Shown here: in pieces, positions 6,699-11,981 of the stretch | Layout: every line of letters starts with the position of its first letter | How positions within the stretch are numbered: position 1 is the stretch's first letter | Assembly: GCA_002422045.1 (NCBI GenBank) | Contig: DITG01000129.1 | Span: forward strand, 1 to 11,981 | From: Acholeplasmataceae bacterium UBA6190 | Lineage (GTDB): Bacteria > Bacillota_I > Bacilli_A > Acholeplasmatales > Acholeplasmataceae | Reading direction: 5' to 3' | Length of the DNA: 11,981 bases | Notes under the pieces: model-generated | Database searches by the model: none | Told to the model about the DNA's origin: nothing | What the model saw: only the letters and a program-made list of their open reading frames with translations | Translations under genes and position numbers: made by a program

Positions 6699-8135
6699 CT
6701 ACTCATGGTAATCAATAGCTGTTATCAGTACTCGATCAACGTTTAATTGATAATCTTCAATGGATTTTTGAACTTCAATATCTGGAATATTGCCTCGTCC
6801 CAAAGTCATACCCTCTACTTCGACAGACCACGCCATCGTCGATGTACGCATTTCCATCCGCGTATATCTTAAGATTAAGTTGACTGAACTGTCGGAACAA
6901 ATGTACCCACCGCCTGTTTCTTCACCAATCATAATACCGACTTGATGATACTTAAGAAGAGCAGTAAAATGACCACAAGTAGAAAAACAGCGGCTGTTGA
7001 TCAGTGTAACGAGTGTACCATCAAAATGTGGTTCTGATAAAGGGACGGGACTTTTGAGTCCTGGATAGTAATCAGAGGTTAGTATAGAAAAATATGGTAC
7101 AGGCGAAGGAGCTAAATACGAAAACAACCTACTTGCAACGCGTGGATCTCCCCCGCCATTTCCACGAAGATCCAATATGACTTTTTCAATACCCAAAGTT
7201 TCAACCATCTGAAAGAATTGATTAAAAAATATGTAGAAATCATTTAATGTATATTCTCCGTAGGGATAAAACGTTCGCAATGTCAAAATCGCATAATCAT
7301 CCTCATAAGTTGCCGCAAATGGCTCTTCTTGCACCCATTTATGAGTATTCGGACAATTACGTGTCAAAGTAGTGCTGGTAAGATTCCCTGTAGTTTGGTC
7401 TATGTACTCGACGAGTAGTGCCTCCTGTGTGCCAAGAAACAATTGGTAATAGGAAAAATAAAACTGACTGAGTATCTGTGTTTTAAAAACCGTTCCTTCT
7501 CCATCAGCGCTCAGATATGGCATCATTTCCGTTGTGATATCTTGCACACTTTTGCCATCAATCGAGATAATCTCATCGCCAAATTCTAGTTCTGTTTCGC
7601 CGTCAATACCAATCACAATCAATTTTTGATTAAACAAACGTACGTCGACAGGATAAGCAGTCTCTGAATCGAAAAGTTCTGCTATGATTGATTGAGGAAC
7701 CCTGACTAAAGAATGACCACATCTAACAGCCGCAATGACAACAGCAAGGATACGATAAAATTCAAGTCTTGTCATACCGTTTCTCAGTAATTCGCGTTGA
7801 GAATTTACAATTGCTGTAAATTCAGTGTTATCTGTAAAAACCTTAGGATTTGCATTCAAGTTTCGAACGAATTGATCGTAATCTGATTGCAATTCGGACA
7901 ATCGGTAATGTCCGGGTTCCATTGTTTCTTCTGGTGTTTCAACAGGCGTTTCTTCTGGTGTTTCAACAGGCGTTTCTTCTGGTGTTTCAACAGGCGTTTC
8001 TACTGGTGTTTCTACTGGTGTTTCTATTGGTGTTTCTACTGGTGTTGTCAAGTCTATCCCAGATGCTGAGCAGCTACTAAGCACAACGAGAAAGCAAAAG
8101 AGAATTACACCCATTAATACATTTTTAGTTTTCAT
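6699..8135 (-). CDS. S41 family (tricorn-type) peptidase-like lipoprotein with TPVE stalk
   Basis: A 478-aa exported lipoprotein. The signal peptide runs 1-22 with lipobox LSSC (Cys22). A stalk of ten 4-residue TPVE/TPEE units (31-70) follows, then a helical N-terminal domain with CGHS (139-142), which aligns in position with the DGHT motif of S41 relatives. A PDZ-like stretch contains LEFGDEIISIDGKSV (183-197). The S41 core holds VILDLRGNGGGDP (319-331), the probable nucleophile Ser385 in SRCFSTCGHF, and GEETGGG (404-410). The Lys found in Ctp/Tsp-type S41A enzymes after TFG is absent, so a tricorn-type (His/Ser/Glu) arrangement is likelier. Cys383, Cys387 and Cys413 could form a disulfide. 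Its ribosome site AAGGAG lies in a relic of the BlaI-type gene, and its N-terminal and flanking DNA is shared with the propeller lipoprotein. Substrate is unknown. Confidence 0.85.
   Translation of the reverse strand: MKTKNVLMGVILFCFLVVLSSCSASGIDLTTPVETPIETPVETPVETPVETPEETPVETPEETPVETPEETMEPGHYRLSELQSDYDQFVRNLNANPKVFTDNTEFTAIVNSQRELLRNGMTRLEFYRILAVVIAAVRCGHSLVRVPQSIIAELFDSETAYPVDVRLFNQKLIVIGIDGETELEFGDEIISIDGKSVQDITTEMMPYLSADGEGTVFKTQILSQFYFSYYQLFLGTQEALLVEYIDQTTGNLTSTTLTRNCPNTHKWVQEEPFAATYEDDYAILTLRTFYPYGEYTLNDFYIFFNQFFQMVETLGIEKVILDLRGNGGGDPRVASRLFSYLAPSPVPYFSILTSDYYPGLKSPVPLSEPHFDGTLVTLINSRCFSTCGHFTALLKYHQVGIMIGEETGGGYICSDSSVNLILRYTRMEMRTSTMAWSVEVEGMTLGRGNIPDIEVQKSIEDYQLNVDRVLITAIDYHE
7923..8045 (-). 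repeat. 12-bp in-frame tandem repeat encoding the TPVE/TPEE stalk
   Basis: Ten 12-bp units encode TPVE variants. The distal six units form three perfect 24-bp super-repeats (TPVE+TPEE). The unit length keeps frame, so copy number can change without breaking the protein. Confidence 0.92.
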
Positions 8136-8263
8136 TTCAATATCTCCTTATCTCTGAATCGAGAGTGTGTATCATGGAACCACTGTTCCCAAAAAACTGC
8201 TTCACTCATCTGAAACAATTTCTTAAAGTTGTGTTGTGGTTTAATAAGTAAAAATTAACTTTT
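8136..8263 (-). pseudogene. Truncated, frameshifted copy of the BlaI-type regulator 3' end
   Basis: These 128 bp align with 9344-9470, the last 42 codons of the intact regulator plus the start of the next gene. About 8 substitutions and one 1-bp insertion (in the T run near 8251-8255) shift the frame and create a TAA, so only the tail KKLFQMSEAVFWEQWFHDTH is recoverable. The TGA of the relic still overlaps the lipoprotein ATG as ATGA. One substitution converts the downstream Shine-Dalgarno context from TATGGAG to TAAGGAG, which improves it. The relic therefore now works as an upstream region of the S41 lipoprotein. A TTGTGA-N16-TATTAA pair at its distal edge could be a promoter, but that is speculative. 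Confidence 0.9.
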
Positions 8264-8295
8264 CACAACTGTATTGTAGAAAGCGACTGTGAAAA
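8260..8295 (-). repeat. Inverted repeat at the duplication junction
   Basis: TTTTCACA (8260-8267) and TGTGAAAA (8288-8295) form perfect 8-bp arms with 20 nt between them, exactly where the regulator relic meets the 3'-flank repeat. There is no clear terminator tail, so transcripts may read from the propeller gene into the S41 gene. Confidence 0.5.
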
Positions 8296-8304
8296 TACCC
8301 TTTA
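8275..8304. repeat. 3'-flank repeat, copy 2 (downstream of the propeller lipoprotein)
   Basis: Matches 6668-6698 at all but two positions plus one indel. It lies 10 bp beyond the stop of the propeller lipoprotein. Confidence 0.75.
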
Positions 8305-8314
8305 CAATCTCAAT

Positions 8315-9343
8315 TTATGGTTTTATCAAAGGACGCCAGGAGGGAAATGTTGCATAGGAGCCTTCTTTTGTAGTAGTTACTTTTTTGACCTCTGAACCAT
8401 CGGCATTCATTACATAGATTTCACTACCACCATTAGCCTTAGATAAAAAGGCGATTTTTGATCCATCCGGGGACCATCTTGCAGCGATGTCCAAATAGTT
8501 GTTATTAGTTAATGCGATTACCTCACCCGTTAGAAGATTGAGAACACAGATTTCATAAGTACTGATGTCTTTTACTCCTCCGGGTGATTGAAATTGTTCA
8601 AACAGAATAAACTGACCATCCGGGGACCACATCGGAAAGGATTCATTCTTTGGTGAATCTAGCAATTTCACAATATTAGTACCCTCGCTATTGCAAGTGT
8701 ATAAATCTTCATTACCATCGGTTACTTGGCTATAGACTAACTGCTGTCCATCGGGTAAAAAACTAGCAGCATAACCATCGACAATTTTCTTAGAATCACT
8801 GCCATCTGCATTCATGGTCCAAATTTCATTTCTATCGTTTTCTAATAAATACTGTCTTGTAAATACGATTTTGTCACCACTTGCATTCCAATGGGGGAAC
8901 ATATCATAAACATAAGTCTGGTTTGTTAAGCGAGTGAGTGCTTTAGTTTTGGTGTCATACGTGTAAATTGAAATGGTCCATTGACTATGCCATCCCCAAA
9001 TTGCCATCACGGTTCCATCCGGAGACCAGTCAGGCTGATTGAAGCCAACATTGGTCGCTTCTAAAAGTAATTTATGGTTACTGCCATCTTGATTCACTTC
9101 ATAGATGTCAAACATATGACCACTATTGTAACTAGGAATAAAAGTATAGGTAAGCTCAGATATTGTGTTGTCTAAAGGCGTTTCTACTGGTGTTTCTACT
9201 GGTGTTTCTACCGGTGTTTCAACTGGTGTTTCTACTGGTGTTTCTACCGGTGTTTCCGAGTCTGTCCCAGATGCTGAGCAGCTACTAAGCATAACGAGAA
9301 AGCAAAAGAGAATTACACCCATTAATACATTTCTAGTTTTCAT
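8315..9343 (-). CDS. TolB/PD40-type beta-propeller lipoprotein with TPVE stalk
   Basis: A 342-aa exported lipoprotein. Signal peptide 1-22 has lipobox LSSC (Cys22), then a stalk of six TPVE units (31-54), then a beta-propeller of about six blades. PD40/WD40-like blade motifs are WSPDGTVMAIW (106-116), WNASGDKIVFTR (152-163), FLPDGQQLVYS (195-205), WSPDGQFILFEQ (239-250) and WSPDGSKIAFLSK (290-302), alternating with D-I/L-Y-x-x-N-x-D/E-G-S/T strands such as EIYVMNADGSEVKKVT. Such propellers bind proteins or ligands; no enzyme activity is implied. The ATG overlaps the regulator TGA by 4 bp (ATGA), and its GGAG site lies inside the regulator, so regulator and propeller are translationally coupled and probably functionally linked. 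Signal peptide and stalk are nearly identical in DNA to those of the S41 lipoprotein. Confidence 0.88.
   Translation of the reverse strand: MKTRNVLMGVILFCFLVMLSSCSASGTDSETPVETPVETPVETPVETPVETPVETPLDNTISELTYTFIPSYNSGHMFDIYEVNQDGSNHKLLLEATNVGFNQPDWSPDGTVMAIWGWHSQWTISIYTYDTKTKALTRLTNQTYVYDMFPHWNASGDKIVFTRQYLLENDRNEIWTMNADGSDSKKIVDGYAASFLPDGQQLVYSQVTDGNEDLYTCNSEGTNIVKLLDSPKNESFPMWSPDGQFILFEQFQSPGGVKDISTYEICVLNLLTGEVIALTNNNYLDIAARWSPDGSKIAFLSKANGGSEIYVMNADGSEVKKVTTTKEGSYATFPSWRPLIKP
9173..9253 (-). repeat. 12-bp in-frame tandem repeat encoding TPVE stalk
   Basis: Six TPVE-encoding 12-bp units plus a degenerate seventh (TPLD). It is homologous to the repeat at 7923-8045 but lacks the TPEE units. 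Confidence 0.92.
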
Positions 9344-10281
9344 TTCAATATCTCCATATCTCTGAATCGAGAGTGTGTATCATGGAACCACTGTTCCCAA
9401 AAAACTGCTTCACTCATCTGAAACAATTTCTCAAATTCATGTGGTGATTTAATAAATAAAATTAACTTTTCCCAGCCGAATTGTTCAACGATGTACTGCA
9501 CTGCCAAGAAAGATAATTCGTACCCATTTTGAAGTTTGAATAAATTGTAATCAGCGGGTAACTGTGCAACCGAAAGTGGATGCAAAGAAGGCAAAATACT
9601 ACAAATAGTACGTTGAAGACGAGAATCCGTTATCAATCCACTTTCAAGAGTAGCAATTCCTTGTGTTAACCAATATGGAGCACTGGAATTCATTGTGGAA
9701 AGGAGTTTTTGCATCCAGACAAACATCGTTGCTGCTTCGATGGAAATATCATCAAATGTTTCCTCTTGTGCCAAGTGAAGAATGTTCCAAAACCAAGCAG
9801 CACGAAGCCAATTAGGGGCGTCAGTCAGCCCCAAAGCAGAGTGCATCCTTTGTTTTGAACTGTATAAAAAAATCTCTTGAGATCCTTGAAGCACAACAGG
9901 ATATCTAGACTCTATTTTTTTTGTCTCACTTTCAAGATATAATGCAAGTTTGGAAATCAAAGTGGGATTTTGTACGCCATAAAAAGCAAAGTGATCTGTC
10001 TTCAGGCGCAATTGTCCGCCGTATATACGGTGCAGAGCTTGTTGCATTTCCGAAATGACACAATCTAGTTCAGTCCAAATTGCATGGTAAACAAACTTTT
10101 TACCATGTAGTTCAGCGCTAACCAATTGTTTGTCGACGAGTCGAGACAGTAACGTCTTAACTGTGGTCAATCGCCACTCTTCTGACTCATAAAGTGCATC
10201 TGCAATAAGCGTTGCAGTGATGGGCTGATGCTCCCAAACCACACGCATGATCTTCCATTCGGCATCGGTTAGTTTCAACAT
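9340..10281 (-). CDS. BlaI/MecI-type repressor fused to a degenerate gluzincin (Peptidase_MA-like) domain
   Basis: A 313-aa protein in two parts. Residues 1-88 are a BlaI/MecI/CopY winged helix: LTDAEWKIMRVVWEHQPITA (4-23), the recognition helix region WRLTTVKTLLSRLVDKQLV (36-54) and the wing HGKKFVYHA (59-67). Ordinary members end near residue 125; this one has about 190 more residues. Residues about 95-310 resemble a Peptidase_MA gluzincin: SIEAATMFVWMQ stands where HExxH is expected (180-191), PYWLTQGIATLESG where the WLxEG third-ligand motif is expected (202-215), and YELSFLAVQYIVEQFGWEKL (254-273) and MSEAVFWEQWFHD (289-301) match the usual C-terminal helices. Both His and the Glu ligands are replaced (Ile181, Thr185, Gln207), so it should not bind zinc. 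No signal peptide or membrane helix is present. The start has an AAGGTG site upstream. It probably regulates the downstream lipoprotein and itself; the fold match of the second half is inferred by eye. Confidence 0.85.
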   Translation of the reverse strand: MLKLTDAEWKIMRVVWEHQPITATLIADALYESEEWRLTTVKTLLSRLVDKQLVSAELHGKKFVYHAIWTELDCVISEMQQALHRIYGGQLRLKTDHFAFYGVQNPTLISKLALYLESETKKIESRYPVVLQGSQEIFLYSSKQRMHSALGLTDAPNWLRAAWFWNILHLAQEETFDDISIEAATMFVWMQKLLSTMNSSAPYWLTQGIATLESGLITDSRLQRTICSILPSLHPLSVAQLPADYNLFKLQNGYELSFLAVQYIVEQFGWEKLILFIKSPHEFEKLFQMSEAVFWEQWFHDTHSRFRDMEILK

Positions 10282-10320
10282 GAATACTCACACCTTCTTT
10301 CTTTATTTGAAGTTCTTACA

Positions 10321-10341
10321 GATACAAATTTTTTGATACAA
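10321..10341. repeat. Direct repeats GATACAA, candidate operator
   Basis: GATACAA occurs at 10321-10327 and 10335-10341 (14-bp period), preceded by TTACA at 10316-10320. The TACA element is the half-site used by BlaI/MecI repressors, but here it repeats in direct rather than inverted orientation. It lies 40-60 bp before the regulator ATG, a position fit for autoregulation. Confidence 0.4.
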
Positions 10342-10395
10342 TCATCTCTATCTGATTATCACTTCAATCTAATACTCCAATGAAGCTTTTTTGGG

Positions 10396-10441
10396 TACTC
10401 GATTTCACCAGTTCGAGCAATACGTTCTATGAAATCAAGTA
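10396..10441. repeat. Long inverted repeat, 12-bp arms
   Basis: TACTCGATTTCA (10396-10407) and TGAAATCAAGTA (10430-10441) are complementary at 11 of 12 positions with the twelfth a wobble in one strand's RNA; 22 nt separate them. Neither strand shows a good T tail, so an operator or recombination site is as likely as a terminator. Confidence 0.55.
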
Positions 10442-10513
10442 AGAGTTTTATCGAAATAGATTTCAGTATCTTAACAAAGTGTCTATTCCGCACTAATTCC
10501 TTTTACCTGAATA

Positions 10514-11653
10514 CTACTGTTTATTGGGATTGAATCCTTTTCCTACATATTCATTACCATTTGAATCCAACCCAATATAGGTCGAAACACGCAGTTGTCC
10601 ACCATAAGGTAATTCAACAGAATATGGATTACCCGCACTTCCTGCTGTTAGAGTTCCATTAAAATATGTATTGGGTCTATTACTTAACGCAATCACAAAA
10701 TCTTCTCCAGTACTACCTGTAGCCCCATCATAAGATACAGTTACTTTTCCTATAAAATTGGATGAATTATGAGGTTGGATTAATCTATCATAAATTTCCC
10801 ATTCATCAGGAGTTCCCCAATTTCTCAACGCTTTTGAGCTCACTAGGTATTTGTACTTAACACCATTCAATGGTTCTGTGATGATTTGTTCTATCAAGCG
10901 ATACGCTAAATCATCTCTTCCTCCTCGACTGTTTCGTAAGTCGAAGTGGATTTCAGTGATTCGATTTTCTTTTATTGCTGCGACAAAATCATTCACAAGA
11001 TTTTCATCACTAAACATCTTAATGACAACATTTAGTACCCCTTGTGAACAATTGATTACATAAGTTGGATTCACATCAAGGATAGAATCCATAAAAAATT
11101 GTCCATTACTGATACACTCTCGCTTTAAACTGACATTTCTTTCTTTGCCATCTCGAAAAATCCCCAGTTTTATCCTATCTTCTTTTGGTCCACTTAACAG
11201 ATAGTATGCGTTGATTATCTCGTTTGCTTGTTTAGAACCTCTTGCATAGATTCGATTGATGTTGTTGAAGTATTCGGACACTTCAATACCATCAATGGAT
11301 GTAATGAGATCATTGATTTGAATGTCATTTTGAGTTAAGTCTTCATTATGACCCATACGTATAATTTTAAAAACATTGTCTTTGATTTCTACTTCAATGG
11401 CAGGCTTCGAGTGTCCTGGAACAATGTGTTTCCATGGTGGTAGTACTAAGGTATGCCCATCATCAACATATGAAACAAACTTCATTAATTCAAAGTAGTA
11501 AGCTTGAACACTTTGAGCATTCATGATTGGTTCAACGAATTGATCTACCAACCGTTCCCAATCAATTTTCTCTAATTTTTCCTGATGGGGATAATAATGT
11601 TTAATCTCTGACCATACAGTATATAGTCCTCTTAATTTTTCATCTGAATTCAT
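10514..11653 (-). CDS. S41 family peptidase without signal peptide
   Basis: A 379-aa protein from the ATG at 11653. That start is chosen because AGAGG (11662-11666) lies 8 bp upstream; an in-frame ATG at 11683 has no ribosome site. Order of elements: a helical N-terminal domain with YVDDGHTLVLPP (62-73; His67 the probable catalytic His), a PDZ-like stretch with INDLITSIDGIEV (113-125), the S41 core IHFDLRNSRGG (235-245), the nucleophile Ser314 in DGATGSTGEDF (309-319), and TAGSAGNP (336-343). It ends at GKGFNPNKQ, where relatives usually read GxGIxPD and go on a little, so the C-terminus is slightly short. There is no signal peptide or membrane segment, so a cytoplasmic location is predicted unless it is exported otherwise. 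It lies 54 bp downstream of a frameshifted serine hydrolase. S41 peptidases cleave protein or peptide substrates; the substrate here is unknown. Confidence 0.87.
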   Translation of the reverse strand: MNSDEKLRGLYTVWSEIKHYYPHQEKLEKIDWERLVDQFVEPIMNAQSVQAYYFELMKFVSYVDDGHTLVLPPWKHIVPGHSKPAIEVEIKDNVFKIIRMGHNEDLTQNDIQINDLITSIDGIEVSEYFNNINRIYARGSKQANEIINAYYLLSGPKEDRIKLGIFRDGKERNVSLKRECISNGQFFMDSILDVNPTYVINCSQGVLNVVIKMFSDENLVNDFVAAIKENRITEIHFDLRNSRGGRDDLAYRLIEQIITEPLNGVKYKYLVSSKALRNWGTPDEWEIYDRLIQPHNSSNFIGKVTVSYDGATGSTGEDFVIALSNRPNTYFNGTLTAGSAGNPYSVELPYGGQLRVSTYIGLDSNGNEYVGKGFNPNKQ

Positions 11654-11661
11654 TAATATCG

Positions 11662-11700
11662 CCTCTATCCATTTTATAGTCATAGATACTTTTATTGTAA
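11662..11700 (-). promoter_or_regulatory. Candidate promoter and ribosome site of the cytoplasmic S41 gene
   Basis: On the minus strand TTACAA (11695-11700), a 16-bp spacer and TATAAA (11673-11678) precede the AGAGG site (11662-11666). A transcript starting there would have a leader of only about 15 nt, consistent with the ATG at 11653 and excluding the one at 11683. Confidence 0.45.
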
Positions 11701-11707
11701 TCCATAT

Positions 11708-11981
11708 TTACTTTGGTAATTTTCTTTGTTTAGCGAATTCATCCACCAAATAATCCATAACCAGTGAGCCATTATAACAATTTCCCATAAGAACAATACC
11801 TGATCCACCTTTGGTCATAACATAACGACTTGTAAACCCAGCATTTCCTCCTTGATGAAAAAAACCATTGGTGTAGCTTGAAAGATTCCTAAACACATCT
11901 TAACTTGTCTCATTGCATTTGCAACAGGTGTTAACATCATTTCAACAGTTTTTTGAGATAGATATGTACTTTTTCCTATCA
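11708..11981 (-). pseudogene. Serine hydrolase (beta-lactamase/PBP4*-like) C-terminal part, frameshifted; 5' end outside window
   Basis: Two frames together give one recognisable C-terminus of a beta-lactamase-related serine hydrolase (class C/PBP4*/esterase fold). From the window edge one frame reads STYLSQKTVEMMLTPVANAM and on to MCLGIFQATPMVFF. A second frame continues with FFHQGGNAGFTSRYVMTKGG (the HxGG-NxGF KTG-like motif region), then SGIVLMGNCYNG and the end FAKQRKLPK. The frames meet at a run of seven T on the minus strand (plus 11858-11864); one extra T would restore a single continuous frame. The active-site SxxK is upstream of the window. It may be a true disruption, a phase-variable tract or a one-base sequencing error. 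The family includes penicillin-binding and peptide- or ester-hydrolysing enzymes, which fits a neighbour of a BlaI-type regulator, though that link is inference. Confidence 0.78.

Larger units (their letters stand above)
10282..10513. other. Intergenic/control region upstream of the BlaI-type regulator
   Basis: There is no gene here. It holds the regulator ribosome site (AAGGTG on the minus strand, about 10291-10296), the GATACAA direct repeats (10321-10341) and a 12-bp inverted repeat (10396-10441). No convincing -35/-10 pair and no clear terminator for the S41 gene ending at 10514 is visible, and the standard BlaI/MecI palindrome TACAnnTGTA is absent. Confidence 0.6.

Noticed and set aside
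7923..8045. CRISPR-like array
   Set aside because: Units are 12 bp, contiguous without spacers, and in frame with the stalk of a lipoprotein.
7850..8080. Plus-strand open frames rich in repeated FLLVFQQA or WCFNRRF
   Set aside because: They are the complementary-strand reading of the TPVE-encoding tandem repeat; no ribosome site or family resemblance.
6699..8135. Ctp/Tsp-type (S41A, Ser-Lys dyad) protease for the S41 lipoprotein
   Set aside because: The Lys expected after the GExTFG-like motif is replaced by Gly (GEETGGG); a tricorn-type arrangement fits better.
6668..9470. Transposon or insertion sequence as the source of the repeated ends
   Set aside because: No transposase, integrase or terminal inverted repeats at the borders; the repeats are direct and follow gene boundaries.
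10282..10513. Classical BlaI/MecI operator TACAnnTGTA
   Set aside because: No such palindrome is present; only direct TACA-containing repeats were found.
11654..11683. ATG at 11683 as start of the cytoplasmic S41 gene
   Set aside because: No ribosome site upstream, and the stretch overlaps a candidate -10 box; the ATG at 11653 has AGAGG at proper spacing.
11708..11896. Independent 62-aa gene with a GTG start
   Set aside because: It is the second-frame half of a serine hydrolase C-terminus; the upstream frame supplies the preceding conserved part.

Overview
The window looks like chromosomal DNA of a low-to-mid GC Gram-positive-type bacterium (Bacillota, possibly an Acholeplasma/Izemoplasma/Haloplasma-like relative). 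Pointers are the firmicute families present (a DUF402 nucleotide phosphatase, a YqjA-type FUSC protein, a BlaI-type repressor), several lipoprotein signal peptides, strong AGGAGG-like ribosome sites and T-rich hairpin terminators. TGG encodes Trp and TGA is a working stop (genes ending at 1394 and 9340), so this is not a UGA=Trp mollicute. The taxonomic placement is inference only.

Region 1 (1-3708) is housekeeping or membrane-type. It holds the 3' end of a cation:proton antiporter (+); a minus-strand pair of a DUF402 nucleoside tri/diphosphatase and a YqjA-like FUSC membrane protein; a plus-strand YdeI/OmpD-associated-family protein; and a minus-strand pair of a GlsB/YeaQ-type small membrane protein and an unknown four-helix membrane protein. 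Convergent gene ends are separated by well-formed terminators.

Region 2 (3709-6378) is one large surface-anchored glycoside hydrolase family 3 enzyme. It is a lipoprotein with an Ig-like and a CBM-like N-terminal part. It has its own promoter, a cre/LacI-type operator over the -35 region, and its own terminator.

Region 3 (about 6440-11981, all minus strand) is the accessory-looking part. In transcription order it holds a frameshifted serine hydrolase (beta-lactamase/PBP4*-like), a cytoplasmic-looking S41 peptidase, a BlaI-type winged helix fused to what looks like an inactivated gluzincin (Peptidase_MA-like) domain, a PD40 beta-propeller lipoprotein that overlaps the regulator stop by 4 bp (ATGA), a broken copy of the regulator's 3' end, and an S41 peptidase lipoprotein. 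The two lipoproteins share nearly identical upstream DNA, signal peptides and TPVE-repeat stalks, plus a conserved 3' flank of about 30 bp, but have unrelated mature domains. This suggests a cassette in which the secreted payload was exchanged inside a duplicated frame.

Working hypothesis (inference): the regulator, propeller lipoprotein and S41 lipoprotein form a cell-envelope module. The propeller and tricorn-type S41 domains, fused in tricorn protease, would here sit on separate but identically anchored lipoproteins, controlled by a BlaI-like protein whose own protease-like domain replaces the usual BlaR1 sensor.
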